A stretch of DNA of 64,000 bases from Hyphomicrobium_A sp963745205 (GTDB lineage Bacteria; Pseudomonadota; Alphaproteobacteria; Rhizobiales; Hyphomicrobiaceae), in assembly GCA_963745205.1 (NCBI GenBank), contig CAVUWX010000025.1, forward strand, positions 60,273 to 124,272, in the 5' to 3' direction. A program made the translations under genes and the position numbers. Below, piece after piece: positions 53,407 to 62,791 of the stretch. The notes under the pieces are model-generated. The model worked only from the letters and a program-made list of their open reading frames with translations, made no database searches and had not been told where the DNA came from. Within the stretch, counting starts at the first letter, position 1. The number at the start of each line of letters is the position of its first letter.

Positions 53407-54882
53407 GTGTTCGACATCAAGTGGATCAGAGACAACGCGGACGCGTTCGACGCCGGCTTGAAAAAGCGCGGGCTCCCGCCGCAGTCGAAGGAGCTGATCG
53501 CGCTCGACGAGGCGCGGCGCGCCCACATCACCAAGCTGCAGGAGGCGCAGGCGCGGCGCAACGCGGCGTCGAAGGAGATCGGCCAGGCGAAGGCGAAGAA
53601 GGACGAGGCGGCCGCCAAGAAGCTCATGGCCGAGGTCGCCGAGCTGAAGCAGACAATCCGCGCCGGCGAGGAGGAGGAGCGCCAGCTCGACGCCAAGCTG
53701 CGCGATGCGCTCTCGGTCATTCCCAACCTGCCGCTCGAGGACGTGCCGCTCGGCAAGGACGAAACGGACAACAAGGAGGTGCGCAAGGTCGGCGAGCCGC
53801 CGAAGTTCGACTTCAAGCCGAAGCAGCACTTCGAGATTGGCGAAGCGCTGGGGCTCATGGATTTCGCCACGGCGGCGAAGATTTCCGGCGCGCGCTTCGT
53901 CGTGCTGAAGGGCGCGTTGGCGCGGCTAGAGCGCGCGCTTGCCGCCTTCATGCTCGATCTGCACACGCGGCGAGATTTGGCTACACCGAAAACAACGTGC
54001 CACTGCTGGTGCGGGACCACGCGTGTACGGGACCGGCAACTCCCAAAGTTCGAGGACGATCAATTATTCTCGACCATCGAGCGCTCGATCGCATAGATGA
54101 CGCGATGCTCGAAGGATTTACGACTGATGAAGAAGCGAGCCGATCGCGAAGAGCACAGGATCGACGGTGCTCTTCAAGAGAAATTCAACGACTGTCGAAT
54201 GCGATGCACCTACTATGAGAAATTCTGCTTCGTGGATTGCACGTCGTACTGATGCACTTGCACAAATCGCATGTGGCTAATCCCTACCGCTGAAGTAGCC
54301 CTCACGAACTTCGTGCGCGAGGAGGTTCTCGAAGAGGCGCAAGCTACCGATGCGCCTCACCGCCTGGACGCCGTGCTTCCGCTCGGAGGCCGGCGCCGCC
54401 GGCAAGGACACGCGCGGCATGATCCGCCAGCACCAGTTCTCCAAGGTCGAGCTCGTCTCCATCACCACGCCGGAGGAAAGCCTCGCCGAGCACGAGCGCA
54501 TGACGTCGTGCGCCGAGGAAGTCCTGAAGCGCCTCGGCTTGCCGTTCCGCACCATCCTCCTGTGCACCGGCGACATGGGGTTTGCCTCGCAGAAGACCTA
54601 CGACATCGAGGTGTGGCTGCCGGGCGAGAACACCTACCGCGAGATCTCCTCGTGCTCGGTGTGCGGCGACTTCCAGGCGCGGCGCATGGAACGCGCGCTT
54701 ACCGTCGCGCGAAGGGCGGCAAACCCGCACTACGTGCACACGCTCAACGGCTCCGGCCTCGCCGTCGGGCGCACGCTGATCGCTGTCTTGGAAAACTACC
54801 AGCAGGCGGACGGCTCGGTCGTGATACCCGAGGCGCTCGTCCCCTACATGGGCGGCTTACCAAGATCGAGAAGGCGGGCTAA
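53407..54882 (+). pseudogene. serS: Serine-tRNA ligase, disrupted by many indels
   Basis: Family segments are in the right order but in different frames. The intact N-terminal coiled-coil arm is MFDIKWIRDNADAFDAGLKK to about residue 190. Later GYTENNVPLLVRDHA, LPKFEDDQLFST, WLIPTAEVALTNFVREEVLE, MRLTAWTPCFRSEAGAAGKD, MIRQHQFSKVELVSITTPEE, EVWLPGENTYREISSCSVCG and the terminal LTKIEKAG are each recovered only by switching frame. At least seven slips are needed (near 53968, 54020, 54040, 54345, 54690-54730 and 54855), and about 200 bases at 54060-54270 have no counterpart in SerRS. SerRS is essential, so local sequence error or a second copy elsewhere must be considered. Confidence 0.85.
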
Positions 54883-54891
54883 AGCGCCGGC

Positions 54892-55686
54892 ATGCGCATC
54901 CTCATCACCAACGACGACGGCTGGGGCGCCGAAGGGCTCGAGGTCCTGCGCAAGATCGCCGAGCAGATCTCGTCGGACGTGTGGACCATCGCGCCGGAGG
55001 TGAACCAGAGCGGCGCCTCGCACTCGATGACGCTGCACGAGCCCCTGCGCTGCAAGCAGCTCGACAAGCGCACCTTCATCATCCGCGGCACGCCGACCGA
55101 CTGCGTCATCATGGGCGTGCGCCACTTCATGCTCGATAGTCCGCCCGACCTCATTCTCTCGGGCGTCAACCACGGCTCCAACCTCGCCGAGGACGTGACC
55201 TACTCGGGAACGATCGCGGCAGCCATGGAAGGCTCGCTGCTCGGCATCCGCTCCATTGCCATGAGCCAGACCGGCGGGTCGATCGGGGAAGGGACGATCT
55301 ACTGGCAGACGCCGCTGACGCACGGGCCAGGGATCGTCTCCAGGCTCCTGGATACCAATTGGCCGTCCGGCATCGTGATCAACATCAACTTTCCGCCGCG
55401 GCCGCCGCAGGATGTCACCGGCATCGAGGTGACCAAGCAGGGCCGACGCGATCAGGCGCTTTTGAACATCGACAAGCGCAACGACCCTTGGGGCACGCCC
55501 TACTTCTGGTTCGGCTTCGAGCGGCCGCCGTCGAAGATCGTCAAGGGAACCGACCTCGGCGCCATCGATGAAGGCCGCATCTCGATCACGCCCTTGATGC
55601 TCAACCTGACCGATGATGAAACGTGCGAGGCACTGCAGGCAGCGTTCCCGTCGGGCGGAGCCGGCAAGGGCAGCCGACGGGTCTAG
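54892..55686 (+). CDS. surE: 5'/3'-nucleotidase SurE
   Basis: A 264-residue metal-dependent phosphatase that hydrolyses nucleoside monophosphates. The N-terminal MRILITNDDGWGAEGLEVL with its Asp-Asp pair binds the metal, and LSGVNHGSNLAEDVTYSGTI completes the site. Length is normal. It follows serS closely, as in related genomes. A pcm gene usually follows but is not here. Confidence 0.94.
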   Translation: MRILITNDDGWGAEGLEVLRKIAEQISSDVWTIAPEVNQSGASHSMTLHEPLRCKQLDKRTFIIRGTPTDCVIMGVRHFMLDSPPDLILSGVNHGSNLAEDVTYSGTIAAAMEGSLLGIRSIAMSQTGGSIGEGTIYWQTPLTHGPGIVSRLLDTNWPSGIVININFPPRPPQDVTGIEVTKQGRRDQALLNIDKRNDPWGTPYFWFGFERPPSKIVKGTDLGAIDEGRISITPLMLNLTDDETCEALQAAFPSGGAGKGSRRV

Positions 55687-55902
55687 CTGCCATCGCTCCG
55701 CCGTCATCTTGTCGCGGTGGCGTCCTCATCGCAGCACAATCGGGACGTACCTCTCAAAGCGCTCGAGGCGGTCGCGATTCCGGCAGTCGTCTCTGCAACC
55801 CGAGCCAGCCGAAGTGACTATCTCTTGCGCAATTCTGCCGCCCATTAAGGCCTTCTTAACCCCTTAACGGTTAATCAAAGGTTGGCAGTAAAGGTGCGTA
55901 TC

Positions 55903-57318
55903 ATGATGCGTTTTAAGCGTTCCAATCGCGGTGGAAGCACCAACGCTCTCCCCGCCCGCTGCGCCGCCGCCTTGCTCATCGCCGCTCTTGCCAGTGGATG
56001 CAGCGCCTCGATCAGCCGTTTCGACCTCCCCGGCTTCAGCCTCACCGACGACAAGAAGGACCAAACGTCGTCCCTGCAGACGGCGGATAGAGGCGATCGC
56101 GGTCCCAACTATCTCGGCAACGACGGCCAGCCCGGCCAGTCCGGTTCGGCATACGCCCCGCCGCGCTCCAATTCCGAGAGCCGCGTGGCGGCCGCGAGCC
56201 TTCCCGATCCGTCGCCCAACTACGACCAGCGCGGTCCGTCCTACGACCAGCGCGGTCAGCAGCCCAATGGCCAGTACGACCAGCGTAGCCAGCAGCCCTA
56301 CGACCAGCGCACGTCGCAGCCCTATGATCAGCGCGCGGCCACTCGCACTCCCCCGCCCGCCCTGCACAAGGGCGAAAGCGTCGACGTGCAGCCGGGCGAC
56401 ACGCTCTACAAGCTGTCACGCCGCCATCACGTCTCGGTCGCCGAGCTGATGGATGTGAACGGCCTCAGCAATCCCAGCCTGCAGCCGGGCCAGAAGATCT
56501 ACCTGCCGGAGGGGTACTCCGTGCGGCACGACGAGCCACGCCAGGTCGCAAGCGTGCAGCCGCCACCGGCGCCGCCGAGCGTGCCCGCCGACCTGCAGGC
56601 CAAGTACAACAGCTCCTATACCGTGAGGCAGGGTGAGTCCGTCTACGGCATCTCGCGCACATTCGGCGTGCCCGTCGCCGAGCTGCAGCTTGCCAACGGC
56701 ATCACCGACCCACGCGGCGTGCGCACCGGCGCGGTGCTCAAGGTCCCGGGCGGCGCGCAGTCGGCTCCGCCGCCGCCTTCGTCCGACGTCGCCGACGCGA
56801 CCCCGCCACCCGCCGGCACTTCGCAGGATCCGACCGTCATCAACCGTCGTGACAACCCGCGCCTGGCCTCGCGCAGCGAGGATGTGTCCACGACCGGCGC
56901 CATTAGCCCGCCGGCGGGGCAGCGGGGAAGCGTTGCCAACGACAAGCTACGCTGGCCAGTCAACGGCAGGGTCATCGCCGGCTTCGGTCAGCGCAACGAC
57001 GGCACCCACAACGATGGCATCAACCTGTCGGTGCCGCAGGGCACTGCCGTGCATGCGGCCGAGAGCGGCGTCGTCGCCTACGCCGGCTCCGAGCTCAAGG
57101 GCTATGGCAATCTCGTGCTGCTCCGCCACGACAACGGTTGGGTGACCGCATACGCGCACAATGACGAGCTGATGGTAAAGCGCGGCGACAAGGTGCAGCG
57201 CGGTCAGGTGATCGCCAAGGCCGGGCGCACGGGCTCGGTTGACCAGCCGCAAGTGCACTTCGAGCTGCGCCAGGGCTCCAAGCCCGTCGATCCGGTGCCG
57301 TTCCTCGAGCGGCTGTAA
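55903..57318 (+). CDS. LysM-LytM lipoprotein with degenerate zinc site
   Basis: A 471-residue lipoprotein (lipobox ALASGC) of the NlpD/DipM type. A (Q)PYDQR-rich tandem segment (YDQRGPSYDQRGQQP, SQQPYDQRTSQPYDQRA) follows. Two LysM modules are visible (VQPGDTLYKLSRRHHVSVAE; VRQGESVYGISRTFGVPVAE). The C-terminal LytM domain has NDGIN where active enzymes have HxGxD, and QVHFEL for HxHFE, so three of four zinc ligands are lost. Such domains activate amidases instead of cutting peptidoglycan. Start ATG 55903; an upstream TTG is less likely. Confidence 0.88.
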   Translation: MMRFKRSNRGGSTNALPARCAAALLIAALASGCSASISRFDLPGFSLTDDKKDQTSSLQTADRGDRGPNYLGNDGQPGQSGSAYAPPRSNSESRVAAASLPDPSPNYDQRGPSYDQRGQQPNGQYDQRSQQPYDQRTSQPYDQRAATRTPPPALHKGESVDVQPGDTLYKLSRRHHVSVAELMDVNGLSNPSLQPGQKIYLPEGYSVRHDEPRQVASVQPPPAPPSVPADLQAKYNSSYTVRQGESVYGISRTFGVPVAELQLANGITDPRGVRTGAVLKVPGGAQSAPPPPSSDVADATPPPAGTSQDPTVINRRDNPRLASRSEDVSTTGAISPPAGQRGSVANDKLRWPVNGRVIAGFGQRNDGTHNDGINLSVPQGTAVHAAESGVVAYAGSELKGYGNLVLLRHDNGWVTAYAHNDELMVKRGDKVQRGQVIAKAGRTGSVDQPQVHFELRQGSKPVDPVPFLERL

Positions 57319-57329
57319 AGAGACCGGCC

Positions 57330-57354
57330 GGTGCCGGACCAACAGTCCGGCACC
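57330..57354. terminator. Hairpin between convergent genes
   Basis: A perfect 10-bp stem ggtgccggac (57330-57339) with gtccggcacc (57345-57354), loop caaca. No T-run on either strand. It lies between the converging LysM-LytM and DUF815 genes and may act in both directions. Confidence 0.5.
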
Positions 57355-57377
57355 TCCCAGCCCCGGGTACCTGAAAT

Positions 57378-58262
57378 CTAAGGCTCGAGCCGTTTGCCTA
57401 GCCGGCCCGCGAGAGCTTGCGTGAACTGCCAGGCGACGCGGCCCGAGCGCGCGCCGCGGATCATGCTCCACTCAAGCGCTTCGCGCACGAGCTCCTCGTC
57501 CTTGAGCTTTAGGCGGTAGTGGGCCGCGTAGCCCCGCACCATCTCAAGGAAGTCCTCCTGATTGCAGTTGTGAAAGCCGAGCCAAAGGCCGAAGCGGTCC
57601 GACAGCGAGACCTTCTCCTCCACGGCCTCCGACGGGTTGATCGCGGTGGAACGCTCGTTCTCCACCATCTCGCGCGGCATTAGATGCCGGCGGTTGGATG
57701 TTGCATAGAAGATGACGTTCTCGGGCCGGCCTTCGATGCCGCCCTCGAGCACCGCCTTCAGCGACTTGTAGCTCGTGTCCTCCTTGTCGAACGAGAGGTC
57801 GTCGCAGAAGACGATGAAGCGGTGGCTGCTCTTGCGCAGAGCTGACAGGCAGCGCGGCAGCGAAGCGATGTCCTCGCGGTGGATCTCGACGAGCTTTAGG
57901 TCCGCCCCTTGCGCGCGCAGCTCCTTTTGCAGCCGCGAACGCACGTCCGCGTGCATCGCCTTGACGAGGGACGATTTGCCCATGCCGCGGGCGCCCCAGA
58001 GGAGCGCGTTGTTGGCGGGAAGGCGGCGGGCGAAGCGCTCGGTGTTCTCGGCGAGTTGGGGGGCGACGTTATCGAGGCCCTTCAGCAGCTCGAGGGAAAC
58101 GCGGTTCACTTGGCCGACGGGCTCGAAGACTTCGCCGTCAGGCTGCCAGATGAATGCCTCCGCTGCGTCGAAATTGGGCGCGGCCGAGGCGGGAGGCGCC
58201 AGTCTCTCCAATGCGGCGGCGAGCCGCTCGAGCCGCGCGATCAGGGTCGTTTCGTCGTTCAT
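57378..58262 (-). CDS. DUF815-family ATPase
   Basis: A 294-residue AAA+-type protein. Walker A is WGARGMGKSSLVKAM near residue 92 and Walker B is RFIVFCDDLSFDKEDTSYKS. YATSNRRHLMPREM is the sensor segment, and FGLWLGFHNCNQEDFLEMVR follows. Its role is unknown; the gene sits next to secD/yajC or LytM genes in many Hyphomicrobiales. Opposite strand to its neighbours. Confidence 0.88.
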   Translation of the reverse strand: MNDETTLIARLERLAAALERLAPPASAAPNFDAAEAFIWQPDGEVFEPVGQVNRVSLELLKGLDNVAPQLAENTERFARRLPANNALLWGARGMGKSSLVKAMHADVRSRLQKELRAQGADLKLVEIHREDIASLPRCLSALRKSSHRFIVFCDDLSFDKEDTSYKSLKAVLEGGIEGRPENVIFYATSNRRHLMPREMVENERSTAINPSEAVEEKVSLSDRFGLWLGFHNCNQEDFLEMVRGYAAHYRLKLKDEELVREALEWSMIRGARSGRVAWQFTQALAGRLGKRLEP

Positions 58263-58503
58263 CAGCGATCTCGCAAATGGCCGCGGGCTAAGCGATTTTG
58301 CTTGTTCGGCCAGAGTGCAGCTTCTATAGCGCGGGCGGCGGGGAAGTCACCCGGCTTCTGCCCTCGCGCCCCGCCCGTCGACAGTTGCAAAGCTTTTGCG
58401 CAGCACTATAGTCACGGCACTTTTCAGGCAGGGCAGGCGCCGCAGGGCTGCGCTCGCGCAGGCTTAATCCTCTGTTGCCCAACATCCGCAAGGGGACGGA
58501 CTG

Positions 58504-58845
58504 ATGTTCATCACGCCAGCATACGCGCAGGCTGGAGGCGCCACCGACGTCTTGGGCGGAGCAGGGGGGTTAATTTTCCCCATGCTCGTGATGATCGTAA
58601 TCTTTTACATCCTGGTCATCCGCCCTCAGCAGCAGCGTGCCAAGGATCATCGCGAGCTCGTGTCCCGGGTGCGCCGTGGCGACACCGTGATCACGTCCGG
58701 CGGCTTCATCGGCAAGGTCACCAAGGCCGCCGACAATTCCGATGAGATTGAGGTCGAGCTGTCCGATAGCATGCGCGTGCGCGTGCTGAAGTCGACACTC
58801 ATGGACGTGCGCGCTAGGGGCGAGACCGTCAAAGAGGCAACTTGA
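58504..58845 (+). CDS. yajC: Preprotein translocase subunit YajC
   Basis: A 113-residue membrane protein. After a Gly/Ala-rich start comes one helix (LIFPMLVMIVIFYILVIRPQ) and the family motif VSRVRRGDTVITSGGFIGKV. It is part of the SecD-SecF-YajC complex. secD begins 49 bases after. Confidence 0.94.
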   Translation: MFITPAYAQAGGATDVLGGAGGLIFPMLVMIVIFYILVIRPQQQRAKDHRELVSRVRRGDTVITSGGFIGKVTKAADNSDEIEVELSDSMRVRVLKSTLMDVRARGETVKEAT

Positions 58846-58894
58846 AAGCACGTCCTGCCGACCGGGCGCAAAACCAGAAGAGATTGTTGTCGCG

Positions 58895-60515
58895 ATGCTG
58901 CACTTCGACCGCTGGAAAATCGTTCTGATCGTGCTGACGTGCCTCGCTGGCGTCGTCTTCACGCTACCAAACTTCTTTGCGAAGGAGACCGTGGAGAGCT
59001 GGCCGCGTTGGATGCCCCACCGCCAGCTCCCACTTGGCCTCGACCTGCGCGGTGGCGCGCACCTTCTGCTCGCCATGGACACCAACGAGCTGGAGAAGGA
59101 TTGGCTTACCACCCTCCGCGATGACGCACGCAAGCAACTGCGCGAGGCCAAGATCGGCTTTGCTGGCCTGAGCGTCGCCGGCAACTCCGTGCAGGTGAAG
59201 ATCTCCAAGCCTGAGGACATGGACAAGGCCTACGCCGCTTTGAAGAAGCTGGTGCAGCCCATTGGCAACGCCATCCTCGGCACGGGTGGCAACGACATCA
59301 CGGTCGAGCAGACGCCGCCCGATGTGATCACGCTCCGCCCGACCGAGCAGGGAATGCGACAACGCGTGTCGAGTGCGGCGAGCGCGGCGATCGAGACGGT
59401 GAACCGCCGAGTCAATGCACTGGGCACCGCGGAATCGACCGTCGTCCGCCAGGGCAGCGATCGCATCCTCGTGCAGTTCCCCGGCCTGCAGGATACTAAG
59501 CAACTCAAGGATCTCATCGGCCAGACCGCCAAGCTGACGTTCCACGCCGTGCATCCGACGGTGACGGCGGAGGAGGCCAAGCAGACGCGCGTGCCGCTGG
59601 GCTATAAGATCTACTCCTCGGGCGAGGGTGAAGGCGGCCGCTCCTACGTCCTGCAGGAGACGCCGGTGGTGTCGGGCGAGGATCTCGTCGACGCACAACC
59701 AGGCTTCGACTCGCGCACCAACGAGCCGATCATCTCCTTCCGCTTCAACCAGTCGGGCGCGCGCAAGTTCGGCACTTTTACCAAGGATAATGTCGGCTCG
59801 CCGTTTGCCATTGTGCTCGACGACAAGGTGCTGTCGGCGCCGGTCGTCCGCGAACCGATCCTCGGCGGCTCCGGGCAGATTTCGGGCAGCTTCACCGTCG
59901 ATTCCGCCACTACGCTCGCGGTGCAGCTGCGCTCCGGCGCGCTGCCGACGAAGCTCACCATTGTTGAGGAGCGCACGGTCGGGCCGTCGCTCGGCGCTGA
60001 CTTCGATCGCGGCCGGCAAGCTCGCTGGCCTCATTGGGTGCCTGTTGACCGGACTTCTGACGATCGTCGCCTACGGAACGTTCGGCGTATTCGCGGTGAT
60101 CGGCCTGCTCGTGCACGGATTCCTGATCATTGGCGCAATGACGATCATCGGAACGACGCTCACGTTACCCGGCATCGCTGGCTTCGTGTTGACCATCGGC
60201 ATGGCGGTAGACGCCAACGTCCTCATCTACGAGCGCATTCGCGAGGAGCTGCGGACGGGCAAGACGCCGATCGCGGCCATCGAGCAGGGATTTCAGCGCG
60301 CATTCATCACCATCTTCGATAGCCAGCTCACGACGCTTGCCGCCGCCGTCATCATGTTCTGGCTCGGCTCCGGGCCGATCCGCGGCTTCGCCGTGACGCT
60401 GACGATCGGCATCCTGACATCAGTGTTCTCCGCGGTCACCGTGACCAGGTTGCTCGTCGTGTTGTGGCTCAAGGCGGCGAAGAGCAAGGGCCGTATCGTC
60501 GAAGTGCCGGTCTAG
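58895..60515 (+). pseudogene. secD: SecD, frameshifted by one inserted base
   Basis: The Sec accessory component that uses the proton gradient to draw preproteins out. The N-terminal helix and P1 domain are intact (HRQLPLGLDLRGGAHLLLAM, IRFNQSG-like SFRFNQSGARKFGTF). Near 60002 an extra t (gacttcgatcg for gactcgatcg) shifts the frame. After correction it reads SIAAGKLAGLIGCLLTGLLT, DANVLIYERIREELRTGKTP then FDSQLTTLAAAVIMFWLG to TAG 60515. The uncorrected frame ends at 60322. Probably sequence error in an otherwise normal gene of about 539 residues. Confidence 0.9.
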
Positions 60516-60526
60516 AGAGGCAAGCG

Positions 60527-61537
60527 ATGTTCTTTCCCGTCCCCGATTTCAAGGGCTTCGACTTCTTCCCGCATGACTTGCGGCTGCCCTTCATGCGCTT
60601 CAAAGGTCTGTGCTTCGGGCTGTCCGTGCTGTTCATGGCGCTTTCGCTGCTGCTGTTCTTCACGCGTGGGCTCAACTACGGCGTCGACTTCAAGGGCGGA
60701 TCGCTGATCGAGGTGCAGTCGAAGAATGGCCCCGCCGATCTCCACGAGATGCGCACCAAGCTCAACGCGCTCGGCATCGGCAACGTCCAGATCCAGAGCT
60801 TCGGCGCCGACACGGACGTTCTGATCCGGGTCGAGCAGCAGCCGGGCGGCGAAGCCGAGCAGCAGGTGGCGATGAAAAAGGTCGTCGAGACCCTGGGCGA
60901 TAGCTACACCCAGCGGCGGATCGAGGTGGTGGGGCCAACAGTGTCGAGCGAGCTGCGACGCACGGGCACGATCGCGGTGTTCGCCTCCATTCTAGCGATC
61001 ATCGTCTACGTGTGGTTCCGCTTCGAATGGCAGTTCGCGCTTGGTGCTGTCGTCGCCCTGGTGCACGACGTTCTGGTTACGGTGGGCCTGTTCTCGCTGT
61101 TGCAGCTGGATTTCGACCTTTCGATCGTCGCGGCGCTTTTGACCATTCTCGGCTACTCGGTGAACGACACCGTCGTCGTGTCGGACCGCATCCGCGAGAA
61201 TCTGCGCAAGTACAAGCGCATGGACCTGAACGAGTTGCTGAACGTCTCGATAAACGAGACGCTGTCGCGCACCATCCTCACGGGCATGACGGCTATCGCC
61301 GGCATTCTGGCGCTCTTGATCTTCGGCGGCGAGGTCATCCGCAACTTCTCCTTCGCGATGCTGTTCGGCATCATCATCGGCACGTACTCCTCGATCTTCA
61401 TTGCCGCACCGTTGCTGGACTACCTCGGCGTGAGGCGCGATACGGTCGGGCACGCGGTGAAGGCGAAGGAAGCTGCCGCCGTAAAGGCCAAGGAGCCCAC
61501 GCCCGCGAAGGCCAAGGCCGCGTCCCGGCAGACCTAG
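60527..61537 (+). CDS. secF: Preprotein translocase subunit SecF
   Basis: A 336-residue protein with six helices. The VDFKGGSLIEVQ segment is the first periplasmic domain signature. SVNDTVVVSDRIRENLRKYK and TGMTAIAGILALLIFGGEVI are typical SecF helices IV-V. A Lys/Ala-rich repeat tail (VKAKEAAAVKAKEPTPAKAK) extends it beyond the usual length. ATG 60527 follows agaggcaagcg; 11 bases after secD. Confidence 0.94.
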   Translation: MFFPVPDFKGFDFFPHDLRLPFMRFKGLCFGLSVLFMALSLLLFFTRGLNYGVDFKGGSLIEVQSKNGPADLHEMRTKLNALGIGNVQIQSFGADTDVLIRVEQQPGGEAEQQVAMKKVVETLGDSYTQRRIEVVGPTVSSELRRTGTIAVFASILAIIVYVWFRFEWQFALGAVVALVHDVLVTVGLFSLLQLDFDLSIVAALLTILGYSVNDTVVVSDRIRENLRKYKRMDLNELLNVSINETLSRTILTGMTAIAGILALLIFGGEVIRNFSFAMLFGIIIGTYSSIFIAAPLLDYLGVRRDTVGHAVKAKEAAAVKAKEPTPAKAKAASRQT

Positions 61538-61563
61538 CGGAGCGACGGGCGCTAGGAGAGGCC

Positions 61564-61941
61564 ATGCCCCCGGCACCCGCCCATTACCCGCAGCGAGCTC
61601 CGATCGACGCCTACGGCAACGGTGGCTTCCGCTTCGCGGGTATGAGCCATCGCGGCTCGCTGCTCGTGCTCCCCAGCGGCGTTTATGCTTGGGACGTGAC
61701 GAGCGTCGACGACGTGACGGCGGAACGCTGCGCCGCGTTTCTGCGCGAGGTGGTGCCGCCGGGATTCGTCCTGCTCGGCACCGGACGGGACCACACATTT
61801 CCCTCAGCCGACGTGCGGAAGCTTTTTGCTGAGGCCGGAATTGGGCTTGAGCCCATGAGCACGGGCGCCGCGGCCCGCACCTTCAACGTGTTGCTGGCAG
61901 AAGGGCGCGACGTGAGCGCCGGTCTCATTGCCGTCGAATGA
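61564..61941 (+). CDS. Mth938-like domain protein
   Basis: A 125-residue single-domain protein. The Rossmann-like pattern GGFRFAGMSHRGSLLVLPSG, VYAWDVTSV and FVLLGTGRDHTFPS match Mth938/NDUFAF3-type proteins, assembly factors of complex I in mitochondria. Usually next to secF. Exact role in bacteria unknown. Confidence 0.85.
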   Translation: MPPAPAHYPQRAPIDAYGNGGFRFAGMSHRGSLLVLPSGVYAWDVTSVDDVTAERCAAFLREVVPPGFVLLGTGRDHTFPSADVRKLFAEAGIGLEPMSTGAAARTFNVLLAEGRDVSAGLIAVE

Positions 61942-61953
61942 GGCAGCGCGCCA

Positions 61954-62766
61954 ATGGCAAAGCACAGCGATGACGGGACGAATGGAGACGCCGTGGTCGA
62001 TGCGGCGGCCCGCGCAAACGCGCTCGATTGCTACCTCGCGGCGCGTCTCGCCCCACGCGGAGCGCGCCGCGATTTGATCGCACTTGCTGCATTCGTGGGA
62101 GAGACCGCACGCATTGTCGCCGCTGCGAGCGAACCTCTGGTCGCCGAGATGCGCCTGCAGTGGTGGCGCGACGCGCTCGCGCCGGAGCACATTGGCGGCG
62201 AAGCAACCGGGAACCCGATCGCCGATGCTGCGCGCGCGGCGATCGTTCAACATGCGTTGCCGGTAGAAATGTTCTCGGCCTTGCTCGACGCCCGGTCGCG
62301 CGCGCTCGACCCGGGTTTCGCCGCGGGAGCGGCGGCGCTGGATCAGTATTGCGATGAGACCGACGGTGCGGCGTTTCGCCTTGCCGCGCGCATCCTCGGC
62401 ATCCCTGGGAGCGACGCGGCCGACATGCTTCTGCGTGCGGCGGGGCGGGCCTACGGGCGCGTTCGACTGCTACGCGCAATGCCGCTCATGCTCGACGCTC
62501 GCCGCCACTCGTCGCACGGACACCTGGTTAACGATTGGGCAGCGCTTGCGCCCGCTATTCTAGAAGGCGCCAAATGCTCGCTGCAGGAGGCGCGTCGGCA
62601 ATCTCGTCACACTCCCATCGCAGCAGTGCTGCCCGTTGCCCTCGTGGGGCCCTATTTGACGGCTTTGGAGAGACTAGGGCCGAAGATCGTTTGCGAGCGG
62701 GCCGACATTTCTCCGCTGACGCGAGTCTGGCGGCTTTGGTGGGCGAGCGTACGCGGGAAAATCTAA
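61954..62766 (+). CDS. Squalene/phytoene synthase-like protein (NDUFAF6-like)
   Basis: A 270-residue protein of the isoprenoid synthase fold. DCYLAARLAPRGARRDLIAL and ETARIVAAASEPLVAEMRLQ WWRDAL-type segments mark the family. The aspartate-rich motifs of true synthases are not clear, so it resembles the NDUFAF6 assembly-factor branch. Next to the Mth938-like gene, whose eukaryotic counterpart is also a complex I factor, which supports the assignment. Confidence 0.75.
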   Translation: MAKHSDDGTNGDAVVDAAARANALDCYLAARLAPRGARRDLIALAAFVGETARIVAAASEPLVAEMRLQWWRDALAPEHIGGEATGNPIADAARAAIVQHALPVEMFSALLDARSRALDPGFAAGAAALDQYCDETDGAAFRLAARILGIPGSDAADMLLRAAGRAYGRVRLLRAMPLMLDARRHSSHGHLVNDWAALAPAILEGAKCSLQEARRQSRHTPIAAVLPVALVGPYLTALERLGPKIVCERADISPLTRVWRLWWASVRGKI

Positions 62767-62791
62767 ACCACGCGGCGAGGCGGAGGTAAGC

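Noticed and set aside
58964..60034. 356-residue minus-strand frame over secD
   Set aside because: Antisense of a GC-rich gene; SecD motifs on the plus strand are unambiguous.
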